Counted from the first letter of the stretch, positions 8,338 through 16,885 are shown. The stretch is 64,000 bases of DNA from Flammeovirgaceae bacterium SG7u.111 (GCA_034044135.1 CP139021.1:2805635-2869634), one strand, 5' to 3'. Made by a program: numbers and translations. Notes: generated by a model not told the origin, from the sequence alone.

Positions 8338-9801
8338 ATGAAAATGAAAATTATACTTTATACAACAGCTCTGTTTTTGGCAGGCTGTTTTGGTTGCTCT
8401 CAGCCCAAAGAGTGGGAAGAATTGTTCAATGGAAAAGACTTAGATGGCTGGCAAGCCTACGAATCTCCGGAAAGCTTTCAAGTAAAAGATGGAGAGTTGG
8501 TTTGTTCGGGAAAACGGGGGCATTTGTTTTTTGAAGGAGAGGTTTATAAAAACTTTGAGCTAATTGCCGAAGTGAAAGCTGCGCCAGGCGCAAATTCGGG
8601 AATATTTATTCATACGAAACCTCAGGAGGAAGGGTGGCCAAGTCAAGGTTATGAAGTTCAGATAAATAATACTCACAAAGGAGAAGGCAATTACAGGGAA
8701 ACGAAGAAAACAGGAAGCCTGTACGGGGTGAGGAACGTGTATTACCAATCGGCAAAGGACAATGAATGGTTTACTCTCCGAGTGAAAGTTGTGGAGAATC
8801 TGGTCCAGATTTTTGTAGATAATATGCCCGTGGTAGAATATATAGAGCCAGAAGCGCCTGTAAGAGGGGAGGGCTGCGAAGGGAGGAAACTGAGCGAAGG
8901 CTATTTTGCCCTACAGGCGCATGATGAAAATAGTACAGTCCATTTCCGATCCATAAAAGTAAAACGCTTGCCCGATGCGGCAAAAACACCAATGAAAGTC
9001 AGCGAGGAATGGAACAGTACTGTCACCAAACTGATGGAAAAAGGCTACCCTCTGGTAGATTACCATGTCCATCTGAAAGGAGGGTTGACCATGGAAGAGG
9101 CAAGGGAAAATTCTTTGAAGCTAGGCATCAATTATGGTGTTGCCCCAAATTGTGGTTTGCACTTTCCCGTTACCAACGATGCTTCGCTTTACACATATAT
9201 GGATACAGTAAAGCATCAACCGATTTTCCGAGGCATGCAAGCTGAAGGAAGGGAGTGGATCAGGCTGTTTTCACCAAAAGCGATTGCCGAGTTCGATTAT
9301 GTGTTTACCGATGCCATGACTTTTACCGATTCGAAAGGCAGGCGGAACAGGATTTGGATTCCCGAAGAAGTTTGGGTGGATGATAAAGAACAATTCATGG
9401 ATCAGATGGTGGAAAAAATAGAGTCGATTTTTGCCAAAGAGCCTGTGGATATTTATGTGAACCCAACGGTGCTGCCTGCTGAGCTAATGCCCGAGATTGA
9501 TGAGCTATGGACGGAAGAGCGCTGGGGAAGGGTTGTAAATGTATTGGCTGAACATAAAATTGCTATCGAGATAAATTCTCGCTACAAAACGCCCTCGGCA
9601 AAGCTGATAAAAATGGCGAAAGACGCGGGGATCAAGTTTACCTTTGGTACAAATAATACGGGAAAAGAATTAGGGCGATTGGAGTATAGTATCCAGATGA
9701 TAGAGGAATGTGGGCTTACGCCTGATGATATTTTTATGCCCAAAAAACATGAGCAAAAACCCGTGCTGGTAAAAGGACTACCAAAAGAAATTACAGGTTG
9801 A
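8338..9801 (+). CDS. Lipoprotein fusing a DUF1080 (3-keto-disaccharide hydrolase-like) domain to a PHP-type metallohydrolase domain
   Basis: This 487-residue protein has a lipobox (LAGCFGC). A DUF1080 domain (about 25-215) shows WEELFNGKDLDGW, FELIAEVKAAPGANSGIFI, WFTLRVKVVENLVQIFVDN and FALQAHDENSTVHFRSIKVK. DUF1080 members are concanavalin-like folds linked to 3-keto-glycoside hydrolysis. The second half (about 235-487) starts YPLVDYHVHLKGG, a metal-binding His-X-His typical of the PHP/amidohydrolase superfamily, and continues with EINSRYKTPSAKLIKMAKDAG and FTFGTNNTG, as in PHP enzymes. It is probably an outer-membrane-anchored, sugar- or sugar-phosphate-processing enzyme. The fusion is unusual; no pathway partners are adjacent. 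Confidence 0.85.
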   Translation: MKMKIILYTTALFLAGCFGCSQPKEWEELFNGKDLDGWQAYESPESFQVKDGELVCSGKRGHLFFEGEVYKNFELIAEVKAAPGANSGIFIHTKPQEEGWPSQGYEVQINNTHKGEGNYRETKKTGSLYGVRNVYYQSAKDNEWFTLRVKVVENLVQIFVDNMPVVEYIEPEAPVRGEGCEGRKLSEGYFALQAHDENSTVHFRSIKVKRLPDAAKTPMKVSEEWNSTVTKLMEKGYPLVDYHVHLKGGLTMEEARENSLKLGINYGVAPNCGLHFPVTNDASLYTYMDTVKHQPIFRGMQAEGREWIRLFSPKAIAEFDYVFTDAMTFTDSKGRRNRIWIPEEVWVDDKEQFMDQMVEKIESIFAKEPVDIYVNPTVLPAELMPEIDELWTEERWGRVVNVLAEHKIAIEINSRYKTPSAKLIKMAKDAGIKFTFGTNNTGKELGRLEYSIQMIEECGLTPDDIFMPKKHEQKPVLVKGLPKEITG

Positions 9802-9814
9802 CCTGGCTCTAGAG

Positions 9815-9854
9815 AAAAAGCGGTTGTTTCTGTTTAATGAAACAACCGCTTTTT
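9815..9854. terminator. Bidirectional terminator
   Basis: AAAAAGCGGTTGTTTC (9815-9830) pairs perfectly with GAAACAACCGCTTTTT (9839-9854). It sits between the DUF1080-PHP gene and the convergent acyltransferase gene. Confidence 0.9.
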
Positions 9855-9855
9855 G

Positions 9856-10716
9856 CTAATCTTCTTTTTGTAAAGGACGTTGTTCAATTGCCTTTTCTAT
9901 AGCTTTCATGATGTTTGCTATCGGTTCATCATCTGGAAAGGTGATGGGTTCTTTAAACTTCACCGAAAGCTTTGTGCCTCGTTTTTTGAAGTATAAGCCT
10001 TTCTTATCAAAAGCTCTTCGGAAACCGTTAATTACCACAGGTACCACTATTGGGTTAAATGATTTTATGAGGTGGGCCGTGCCTTTCCTTACTGGCGCAT
10101 AAGGGCTTGTAGTTCCTTGTGGAAAGTTGATGACCCAACCTGCGTCCAATGCTTTTTTTATCTTTTCAGGGGCTCTCCTGTCGGCTGATCTTGCTACATT
10201 TTGCCCCTTTGCCCTCCAAGAACGCTTTACGGTGACAGCACCGGCAAGCGAGAGGATTCTAGGGAACAAGCCGCTGTCTTTCATGGTTTCTTCCGCTGCT
10301 ACATAATAGGTATTTGCCCTAGGGATTAGCATGTAAATGGGCATATTCACATTATCCTTGAATCGCCATTTCACACTGCAAAAGATATGGTAAAATGCCA
10401 TCACATCAGAGTAGTAAGTCTGATGGTTGGAGATAAACATCACATTGGTTTGGGGCAGGTCCATAAGGTATTCAGTACCCTCAACTTTCAGTGAGTTTAC
10501 CAAGTTGAACCTTCCGTAAGTCAGCGTGCCTAATACGCCGATCAGCATCCGCTTAAAAAGAATGACATTGCCAAAAGGATCTTTCTTAATCAGTTTGAAC
10601 CTTAGATTCCTTTTGCCCGCCCTTCTTCTAATATCTTTGATAGTATCCACAGAAAAAAATCGTTTGTTTCCCTCAAATCTACTAAGAGCACGGCTCAAAT
10701 TCAGGTCTAAAAGCAA
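9856..10716 (-). CDS. PlsC-like 1-acyl-sn-glycerol-3-phosphate acyltransferase
   Basis: This 286-residue protein has the PlsC layout. A hydrophobic segment (MLIGVLGTLTYGRFNLVNSL) comes first, followed by the acceptor motif ISNHQTYYSDVMAFYH (about 95-110) and the GTTS block INFPQGTTSPYAPVRKGTA. VVPVVINGFRRAF ends the core. The family acylates lysophosphatidic acid in phospholipid synthesis at the inner membrane. Two motif positions differ from textbook PlsC: the histidine and aspartate are separated by five residues (HQTYYSD) rather than four, and the FPEGTRS block reads FPQGTTS. I recall similar NHQTYF/YxDV sequences in Cytophagales, so this is likely a lineage variant. Confidence 0.82.
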   Translation of the reverse strand: MLLDLNLSRALSRFEGNKRFFSVDTIKDIRRRAGKRNLRFKLIKKDPFGNVILFKRMLIGVLGTLTYGRFNLVNSLKVEGTEYLMDLPQTNVMFISNHQTYYSDVMAFYHIFCSVKWRFKDNVNMPIYMLIPRANTYYVAAEETMKDSGLFPRILSLAGAVTVKRSWRAKGQNVARSADRRAPEKIKKALDAGWVINFPQGTTSPYAPVRKGTAHLIKSFNPIVVPVVINGFRRAFDKKGLYFKKRGTKLSVKFKEPITFPDDEPIANIMKAIEKAIEQRPLQKED

Positions 10717-10947
10717 AAATGAATATTTTGGAAAGGTTAAATTCTATTTTTCTGCCTATTGTACTTTTATTATATTTTTTGTTAAGCTCTGACTATCAAT
10801 CCATTACCTTAAAGTTTGTGATAAAGCCTTTTCTAAAGACCTGCATGAACCAAGCATATTATTAAACAAGAATCTTCCATGAGAGTTTAAGGTAATAATA
10901 TATTCTGCCTAATTTGCATTAAAAACTAGTTTAAAACCACATTTTAT

Positions 10948-11406
10948 ATGTCCTTAAAAATAGGAACAAAAGCTCCCGATTTTACTTTGCCTTCTACCAG
11001 TGGAAGTGATTTCAAGTTGAGCGATGACATGAACGGTAAGCCTTGTGTTATCTATTTCTACCCTAAAGATTTCACGCCGGGCTGTACCAAAGAGGCTTGT
11101 AGTTTTAGAGATTCGCATCAGGTTTTTGGTAGTTTGGGCATTGAAGTATTTGGCATAAGCAAAGATGGCATTGAAACACATAAAAAATTTAAAGCTTCGC
11201 AAAACTTGCCTTTTGAGTTGTTGGCAGATGTGAGCGGAGAAGTTTGCAAAAGTTACAAAGCATTGGTTCCATTGTTAGGTATGCCCAAAAGGGTTACATA
11301 TTTGCTTGACGCCGAACATAAGATTGTGAGTGTGTATGATAGCATGTTTGACTCGCTAGGGCACATCAAGAAAATGATAGAGAAGCTGAAAGAGGGAACG
11401 GCTTAA
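10948..11406 (+). CDS. bcp: Thioredoxin-dependent thiol peroxidase, Bcp/PrxQ type
   Basis: This 152-residue peroxiredoxin reduces H2O2 and organic hydroperoxides using thioredoxin in the cytoplasm. The peroxidatic cysteine is Cys46 in YPKDFTPGCTKEAC and the resolving cysteine is Cys51, the five-residue spacing that defines the atypical 2-Cys Bcp type. FELLADVSGEVCKSYKAL and KRVTYLLD complete the fold. Length is normal. It is followed by an AraC regulator and then, convergently, by an OxyR homologue. Peroxide control of this neighbourhood is therefore likely, though I see no defined OxyR site. Confidence 0.95.
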   Translation: MSLKIGTKAPDFTLPSTSGSDFKLSDDMNGKPCVIYFYPKDFTPGCTKEACSFRDSHQVFGSLGIEVFGISKDGIETHKKFKASQNLPFELLADVSGEVCKSYKALVPLLGMPKRVTYLLDAEHKIVSVYDSMFDSLGHIKKMIEKLKEGTA

Positions 11407-11583
11407 AATTCTTTTTGGGAAGGTTTTTTAAAAGACCTTTTGTTGAATTGCTCCCTTCTTTAGAGTAATATTGTGTAAGAATATTGAAATATCGATCATT
11501 TTTTCAGTAGGCTTTAGTGAAGACTATTTTTTCATAGCCTTTTTTCGATCATTTTCAATTGTACATTTCGTAAATTTTCCCCG

Positions 11584-12486
11584 ATGAAAAATAGTAAGAA
11601 AATTCCAACTTACGATATAGACTTACATGACTGTAGCGTAGAAACCAAGCATGTGAAGGACTTTGAGATCCATAAACTTGAAGACCTTCTTATGAATATT
11701 GATAATGTGAGTTTCCCCCATAGGCACGCATTCTATAATTTATTGTTTTTTACATCAGGCAGCGGAACACATACTATCGATTTCAAAACATATGAAGTTG
11801 CCCCATATACTATGTTCTTTATGTCGGAAGGGCAGGTGCACTCTTGGAAGCTAAATGGCGATGCGAAGGGCTATAGCATATTTTTCACTCAAAACTTTTT
11901 TGAGATCCATGCAGGGAAGCACTCGCTCTTTGAGTTTGATTTTTTTCATAACCAATACAACAGGCCTTACGCCATCATTGAAAAAAATGAAGTAAAGTTA
12001 GAGTTTAGAAATTTGCTCAAATATTTGTTCGATGAAGTCCATCAGCCAAAATCAGTTTTGCAGGAGAAAATAATATGGTCATATCTCAATATCCTTCTGC
12101 TCAAAATACAGCAATTCGAACAAGGGTATCCGAAGCAAAAAGGAGACAAAGGCGAGCATAGTGCTATTCGAGATTTTGAGCTGCTTGTTCAGCGGGATTT
12201 TTTGACTGTTAGGAAAATCTCTGACTATGCAGACCAATTGCACATGACACCCAATTACCTGAATGCACTTTGCAAAAAGACACTGGGCAAAAATGCCAAA
12301 GGTATTCTCAACGATAGGCTGGTGTTGGAGGCAAAACGCTTACTTTATAACTCCAACAAAACTATCTCTGAGATCTCATTTTCTCTCAAGTTCAAAGATA
12401 CATCATACTTCAGCCGTTTCTTCCGAAAGAACGTAGGTGCAAGTCCAGAAGAGTTTCGCTCACAAAAGAAGAAGATTATCTATTGA
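11584..12486 (+). CDS. AraC-family transcriptional regulator (cupin sensor)
   Basis: This 300-residue regulator has an N-terminal cupin-like ligand domain (FPHRHAFYNLLFFTSGSGTHTIDF) and a C-terminal double helix-turn-helix. HTH 1 is around RKISDYADQLHMTPNYLNAL; HTH 2 is around KTISEISFSLKFKDTSYFSRFFRK, followed by the usual SPEEFRS ending. The inducer is unknown. Its stop codon (TGA, 12484-12486) directly abuts the stop codon of the convergent oxyR gene, with no intergenic base and no room for a separate terminator. Confidence 0.92.
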   Translation: MKNSKKIPTYDIDLHDCSVETKHVKDFEIHKLEDLLMNIDNVSFPHRHAFYNLLFFTSGSGTHTIDFKTYEVAPYTMFFMSEGQVHSWKLNGDAKGYSIFFTQNFFEIHAGKHSLFEFDFFHNQYNRPYAIIEKNEVKLEFRNLLKYLFDEVHQPKSVLQEKIIWSYLNILLLKIQQFEQGYPKQKGDKGEHSAIRDFELLVQRDFLTVRKISDYADQLHMTPNYLNALCKKTLGKNAKGILNDRLVLEAKRLLYNSNKTISEISFSLKFKDTSYFSRFFRKNVGASPEEFRSQKKKIIY

Positions 12487-13437
12487 TTAGCCAAGGTTCA
12501 AGCCTGTGTCCAGAATAGCGTTATCAGGTTTTGTAAGCATCCTCTTGGGAATGTTATTTTGGATATGCTCCATTACTTTATCTATCAAATGCTTTTTTAC
12601 AAAAGTTCGGGTCACCACTAGGCTGATTTCCCTCACCGGTTCTCCGCCTACTATGCCTTTTACCATGTCTTCCTTGTCGGTAGGGATGCCCAGCGTAGCC
12701 AGCTCGGGGATGAAAGTAAGCCCTTGGCGGTGCTCTACTATCCTCATAAGCGATTCTATTGAGCTGCTTTCAAAGCTGAAATTGTCTTTAGGTTCATTTC
12801 CAGATCCGTAGGCGCAAAAGTTCCCCACTTGGTTTCGGAAGCAATTCCCCTCTTTTAGCAACCAAATATCCACTTCTTTTAGCTTGCCCAGTTCTATTTT
12901 TCCATTGTTATAAAAAGGATGGGATTCGGATACATAGAGATAGAATTTTTCGTAAAATAAAGGAAATGAAATTAGTCCAGGAGCTTTAATGGGCGTGGCG
13001 ATGATACCTGCATCTAGCTCTCCAGCTTTCAGTGCTTTCACAATTTCCGAAGTCATTTCCTCTATTACTTGAAGCTTTATTCCCGGGTTAGACTCGTTGA
13101 GTTCGGAAATAAATGTAGGCAACAAATAAGGAGCTAAGGTCGGGATGATCCCTATTTTTAGCTTTCCATCACTTGTGTTCCGCTGATATTCGGCTATGTC
13201 ATTTGCCTTTTTTACCTCCAGCAAAATCACCCTTGCCTGTTCTAGAAAAGCCTTTCCTGGCTCGGTTAGTTTTACAGGCTTTTTAGTTCGGTCAAAAAGC
13301 ATAAACCCAAGTTCGTTTTCCAAGTTTTTGACTTGAAGCGTGAGCGCTGGTTGGGTTACGCTGCAAGCATCGGCAGCTCTCACGTAGTTCTGGTATTTTT
13401 CTAATGCGAGTACGTATTCGAGTTGGGTAAGGGTCAT
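12487..13437 (-). CDS. oxyR: LysR-family hydrogen-peroxide sensor OxyR
   Basis: This 316-residue LysR protein has an N-terminal winged HTH (LTQLEYVLALEKYQNYVRAA...VTQPALTLQVKNLE) and a two-lobed effector domain. The decisive feature is the pair of cysteines in GNCFRNQVGNFCAYG. By my count these are Cys199 and Cys208, the same numbering and eight-residue spacing as the redox-active pair of E. coli OxyR. Oxidation to a disulfide switches on peroxide-defence genes. Its ATG overlaps the stop of the upstream CAT-like gene by four bases, so the two are translationally coupled. The thiol peroxidase bcp is 1.1 kb away on the other strand. Confidence 0.93.
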   Translation of the reverse strand: MTLTQLEYVLALEKYQNYVRAADACSVTQPALTLQVKNLENELGFMLFDRTKKPVKLTEPGKAFLEQARVILLEVKKANDIAEYQRNTSDGKLKIGIIPTLAPYLLPTFISELNESNPGIKLQVIEEMTSEIVKALKAGELDAGIIATPIKAPGLISFPLFYEKFYLYVSESHPFYNNGKIELGKLKEVDIWLLKEGNCFRNQVGNFCAYGSGNEPKDNFSFESSSIESLMRIVEHRQGLTFIPELATLGIPTDKEDMVKGIVGGEPVREISLVVTRTFVKKHLIDKVMEHIQNNIPKRMLTKPDNAILDTGLNLG

Positions 13438-14087
13438 GCAAGTGATGTTTCGGGGTTGTTGAAATAGCTTTCGAGCAATTGTACAAATTTAGCAACATGG
13501 AGCGCATCCATAAGCGCATGATGGACTTTTACCGCCACTGGTATTATTCCCTTTCCATGTTCTTCATGGTATTTGCCAAATACAATTTTAGGGATCGAAT
13601 CCTTGGTAGGGATTCGATAAGCATGGGTCATAGAAGTAAATGCTAGCCACGGAATAGTGGAATAATGGATAAGGTCAGCTCTGTGGTCTTGGGGGTTGAG
13701 CTTGCCAAAATCTCTTCTGTTTTCCTCCAATCGTTCTTCGGCATGTTGCCTAAAGGCCTTAAAGTTTTCCAAATAGTCAAAATAGCAAAAGCTAAATGTT
13801 TCATCTGGATTTAGCACGGTTGTGCCTCCGCCTATTGTATGGTAGCTGCGGATTTGGCCATCTATAATTCTGAGCCTGAACTCTGGTTGGCGGTTAGAGG
13901 CTTTTATTGTCAAGAACATGTACGCTTGGAAAAAGGAGATGCGATGCTCTTTGCAATAAGTAAAAAGCGGCGTTGCTTCTACGTTCACACATAGCTCAAA
14001 AAAAGGCTGCTCATATTCTTTGAAAAAAAGAAACTGTTTTTTTCTGGGCCAGGTTTCAATATTTATTAGTTCAAAATTTTTGTCCAT
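13434..14087 (-). CDS. Chloramphenicol-acetyltransferase-like protein (CAT superfamily)
   Basis: This 217-residue protein has the normal length and layout of type A chloramphenicol acetyltransferases. WPRKKQFLFFKEYEQPFFELCV is at the start, EFRLRIIDGQIRSYHTI in the middle and VKVHHALMDALHVAKFVQLL at the C-terminus. The last holds the catalytic His (about 190) and structural Asp (about 194). The usual HHxxxDGxH has Ala in place of Gly. Bacteroidota carry many chromosomal CAT-like proteins whose natural acceptors are unknown, so resistance should not be assumed. It overlaps oxyR by four bases as the first gene of a two-gene operon. Confidence 0.88.
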   Translation of the reverse strand: MDKNFELINIETWPRKKQFLFFKEYEQPFFELCVNVEATPLFTYCKEHRISFFQAYMFLTIKASNRQPEFRLRIIDGQIRSYHTIGGGTTVLNPDETFSFCYFDYLENFKAFRQHAEERLEENRRDFGKLNPQDHRADLIHYSTIPWLAFTSMTHAYRIPTKDSIPKIVFGKYHEEHGKGIIPVAVKVHHALMDALHVAKFVQLLESYFNNPETSLA

Positions 14088-14257
14088 ACTCCGTTCCCGT
14101 TGGTTGGTGTGCTATGGGTTAGAATTGCTTTAAAGTAAATAGTTCTTGTTCAAAGAAGGAAATTCCTGTTCATGGTTTTTCATTCTTTTCTTTTGAGTAT
14201 TTCCCGCAATTTAGTACAGAAATTTAAAGCAAATCACTACTTGTTTCCAATACCACC

Positions 14258-14686
14258 ATGAAACCATTAAAATCACTTATTACATTGTTTTTTGTAGCCT
14301 TATTTTTTTATGCAAATAGCTTCGCTCAGGGAGGTTTTGGTGATGTTCCTGTGTACAATGGGAGTACGGTAGACCGCTATAGCTCAAGCCAAACTTCGGG
14401 GTTTAGCCCGAGTATAAATGCAGAATTAGCAAAATCCACTATAATATATCCTAACCCTACTTTTGGGGAGTTGACCGTTGAGATTTCTTCTCCAGAGATA
14501 AAGGGACCAATCCAGGTTCAAGTATTATCACAAACCACAGGTCAGGCAGTTGCGGTAGAAAGGTTCAACAAAATGGATGATACGGAAGAGTTTAGGATTG
14601 ACCTGTTACAAGCCACCCCAGGGAGATATACGCTGATGATAGGGTATGGGAATAATTATTACAGAACAACAATAGTGAAAAGGTGA
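14258..14686 (+). CDS. Small secreted protein made almost entirely of a T9SS type A-like sorting domain
   Basis: This 142-residue protein has a clear signal peptide (to about NSFAQ, residue 24) and a ~35-residue Ser/Tyr-rich linker. The rest is one domain with the T9SS C-terminal sorting pattern: TIIYPNPTFGELTVEI, then QVQVLSQTTGQAV, then TPGRYTLMIGYGNN and a final basic TTIVKR. T9SS sorting domains normally follow a large cargo, but here there is none. It may be a secreted beta-sandwich protein in its own right, or a remnant that kept its sorting signal. Confidence 0.8.
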   Translation: MKPLKSLITLFFVALFFYANSFAQGGFGDVPVYNGSTVDRYSSSQTSGFSPSINAELAKSTIIYPNPTFGELTVEISSPEIKGPIQVQVLSQTTGQAVAVERFNKMDDTEEFRIDLLQATPGRYTLMIGYGNNYYRTTIVKR

Positions 14687-14757
14687 CGCACGCCTTTATG
14701 TAATGCCATTTTGGCGAATTTTATATACTGTTCATTTCAAACTAAACTACTAGAACT

Positions 14758-15177
14758 ATGGGAAATATCATGATAGATGCAGGGCACTTACACTTCCGCA
14801 ACAAGCTATGGTTAAATGAGCTAAGTCTTTTTATTAATGAATTTAGCTTGCACCACGTAAGAATTGTGGAGATATTGCTAACCAAAAAAAATGAATTGGA
14901 CTTCATTACCAATTTGGAAAAAGAATATCTTAAGATGAAGGTGAAAGTAGAAACGTTGAGAGGGGAAATAGCAAATATCGACCAAAATTTAAAAGAAAGA
15001 GTATCGGTGGATTATAGTGGCTATTATCACAATAAACACAAGGAATTAGCAAAGAAAATGGATATGCTGAAGGAGCAGTATACTTATATGAAAAACCAAC
15101 TCTCCTATATGCTGGAAAACTTTGCCTATTCTGAAGAGTATGGTAAGGTCAATCAGCAAGAGACACTAGCTGTTTGA
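14758..15177 (+). CDS. Hypothetical helical/coiled-coil protein (139 aa)
   Basis: A 139-residue cytoplasmic protein without signal or membrane segments. It is predicted almost fully alpha-helical, with heptad-like runs around NLEKEYLKMKVKVETLRGEI and HKELAKKMDMLKEQYTYMKN. It starts 72 bases after the small T9SS protein and ends at a strong terminator, so the two could be co-transcribed. I do not recognise a named family. Confidence 0.65.
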   Translation: MGNIMIDAGHLHFRNKLWLNELSLFINEFSLHHVRIVEILLTKKNELDFITNLEKEYLKMKVKVETLRGEIANIDQNLKERVSVDYSGYYHNKHKELAKKMDMLKEQYTYMKNQLSYMLENFAYSEEYGKVNQQETLAV

Positions 15178-15218
15178 AGTGTGATCGTTTGCAACGAAAT
15201 AGGACATGCTCTAAAAAC

Positions 15219-15256
15219 AAAACTCCCCATTGTAACTGCTACAATGGGGAGTTTTT
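15219..15256. terminator. Bidirectional terminator
   Basis: AAAACTCCCCATTGTA (15219-15234) pairs perfectly with TACAATGGGGAGTTTT (15240-15255) around a short loop. It separates the helical-protein gene from convergent ndk. Confidence 0.9.
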
Positions 15257-15273
15257 TATGAATAAGAGTTTGC

Positions 15274-15693
15274 TTAAACTTCTTCGGTTGTTGAGAAGTA
15301 GAAAGAACCCTCTATAGCAGCATTTTCGTCAGAATCTGAGCCGTGGATAGCGTTTGCCTGAAGTGATTTGGCAAATTGCTTACGAATTGTCCCTTCTTCT
15401 GCTTCGGCAGGGTTTGTAGCGCCAATTAGTTTTCTGAAATCAGCTACAGCATTGTTTTTTTCGAGGATCATGGCGATGATAGGTCCAGAGCTCATGTACT
15501 CGCACAAGTCAGCATAGAAAGGTCTTTCTTTGTGAACTTCATAGAATTTTCCTGCAAGCTCATTTGTCAATTTTGTCGTCTTTGCAGCTACAATTCTGAA
15601 GCCTGCTTCTTCTATAATTTTGATCATAGCCCCAGAGTGTCCGTCAGCAAAAGCATCTGGTTTGATCATCGTAAATGTCCTATTAGTTGCCAT
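15274..15693 (-). CDS. ndk: Nucleoside diphosphate kinase
   Basis: This 139-residue enzyme moves the gamma-phosphate from ATP to other nucleoside diphosphates through a phosphohistidine. Hallmarks are FTMIKPDAF at the N-terminus, [15 protein letters not shown], and the active-site block [12 protein letters not shown] with His117. Length is normal for the bacterial family. It has its own promoter and a shared terminator. Confidence 0.97.
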   Translation of the reverse strand: MATNRTFTMIKPDAFADGHSGAMIKIIEEAGFRIVAAKTTKLTNELAGKFYEVHKERPFYADLCEYMSSGPIIAMILEKNNAVADFRKLIGATNPAEAEEGTIRKQFAKSLQANAIHGSDSDENAAIEGSFYFSTTEEV

Positions 15694-15737
15694 TTTTTTC
15701 TTTAGGTTTTTCAGTTTGAATAGATTAATGAATGTTG

Positions 15738-15745
15738 CAAAACTA
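15738..15745 (-). promoter_or_regulatory. ndk promoter -7 box
   Basis: On the minus strand TAGTTTTG matches the Bacteroidota TAnnTTTG -7 consensus. It lies ~45 bases before the ndk start. No good TTTG -33 element is seen at the ideal spacing. Confidence 0.5.
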
Positions 15746-15882
15746 GGATTTTATCCAAAAAACCCCACCGCATTTGGGTTTAAAATATCATTGTTCACAA
15801 TAAAGCCTTTCCCAATTTCATTTTACCCTAAGAACCCAATGATCCATTGGACAATTACATACAAAAAAACTATATTGAAACA

Positions 15883-16476
15883 ATGAAAACCAAATTACTC
15901 GTATTGATCTTGCTCGTGATGGTAGGCTGTAAATCAGCCAAGGTGGCAAAGACCCCAGAAGGGGGCAAAACTAAGGGCGCTTCGAGCGCTACTGCTTTTG
16001 ATTCGTACATTTCTGGGGTAAAAGACCCTTCGCTTCGAAAAGACCTGCAAGCTTATAAAGCTGGGGGCATAGAAAAGCCAATTGACACAAAAGGAGCTAC
16101 GCCCGATGGCGTGATAAAAACCGCGAAAAAATTCCTAGGGACTCCTCATAAAATGGGAGGCACTACCAAAAAAGGGATCGATTGTTCGGGGCTAGTAATG
16201 GTTTCCTTTGCCAGCAACGGAGTTACCTTGCCGCACGGCTCTCATGAGCAAAGCAGGTATGGAAGATTAGTGTTGGATAGGTCTCAGCTCCAAAAAGGCG
16301 ACTTGGTTTACTTCGCAAGAACCTATAATTCGAAGAATATGGTGACCCATGCGGGGATTTACCTTGGCGATGGGAAATTCATTCATGCTTCGGCAAGTAA
16401 AGGGGTGATGATTTCCAACCTAGAAGACCCGTATTATTGGCTTCCAAAGTATCTTTTTGGGAAAAGAGTTTTTTAG
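15883..16476 (+). CDS. NlpC/P60-family cell-wall peptidase lipoprotein
   Basis: This protein of about 197 residues starts at the ATG at 15883; an earlier ATG at 15847 gives a non-signal extension. A lipobox (VMVGC, Cys16) is followed by a linker and the NlpC/P60 domain. Catalytic Cys101 sits in GIDCSGLV, His156 in THAGIYLGDG and the third polar residue at His168 in FIHAS. The family cleaves gamma-D-Glu-diaminopimelate bonds in peptidoglycan peptides. It is probably attached to the outer membrane, acting in wall remodelling. It is divergent from ndk. Confidence 0.92.
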   Translation: MKTKLLVLILLVMVGCKSAKVAKTPEGGKTKGASSATAFDSYISGVKDPSLRKDLQAYKAGGIEKPIDTKGATPDGVIKTAKKFLGTPHKMGGTTKKGIDCSGLVMVSFASNGVTLPHGSHEQSRYGRLVLDRSQLQKGDLVYFARTYNSKNMVTHAGIYLGDGKFIHASASKGVMISNLEDPYYWLPKYLFGKRVF

Positions 16477-16497
16477 TAAGTCCCAACCGCAATTTAT

Positions 16498-16540
16498 AAA
16501 AAAGAGAAGCATTGTTTGTTCAGTGCCTCTCTTTTCGTTT
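16498..16540 (+). terminator. Probable terminator after the NlpC/P60 gene
   Basis: AAAAAGAGAAGCA pairs imperfectly with TGCCTCTCTTTT, and a T-rich tract follows. Confidence 0.6.
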
Positions 16541-16666
16541 TTTATGCCAATTGAATAGATTGACAAATTGGTGTTAATGTTTTTTTTCAATTTTCTTTTT
16601 TACTAGACTCTGTTTTTGACTTAGTTATTCTGATCTAGGTCAGTATTGTTGTGGCACTAATTGGTG

Positions 16667-16885
16667 TTAATCGTGAGTTGCCGAATGGTTGACAAGCTTT
16701 ACATTCACCGCTGTCAACCCTCTGTCGTCATCTTCAAGGTCAAATGCTACCAGATCTCCCAACCTGATTTCGTCTTCCAATTCAGATTTACTTACAAAAA
16801 CATCGATAGCAGGCTTTGTGTCTTTCAAATTGATAAACCCCATCCCCACAATGTCATTTAGATAGTTTATTGTACCTACTTTCAT
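16667..16885 (-). CDS. Cold-shock-domain-like small protein (72 aa)
   Basis: A 72-residue protein the size of a single cold-shock domain. MKVGTINYLNDIVGMGFI corresponds to the first two strands (KGTVKWFNxxKGFGFI), VFVSKSEL to the RNP2-like VFVHxS region, and LGDLVAFDLEDDDRGLTAVNVKLV to the C-terminal strands. Several aromatic RNA-contact residues are replaced, so nucleic-acid binding may be weaker or different from classical CspA. It is encoded alone with an AT-rich upstream region. Confidence 0.75.
   Translation of the reverse strand: MKVGTINYLNDIVGMGFINLKDTKPAIDVFVSKSELEDEIRLGDLVAFDLEDDDRGLTAVNVKLVNHSATHD

Noticed and set aside
13434-14087. Calling the CAT-like gene a chloramphenicol resistance gene
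   Set aside because: Chromosomal CAT-like proteins in Bacteroidota are often not resistance enzymes; motif and context are insufficient.
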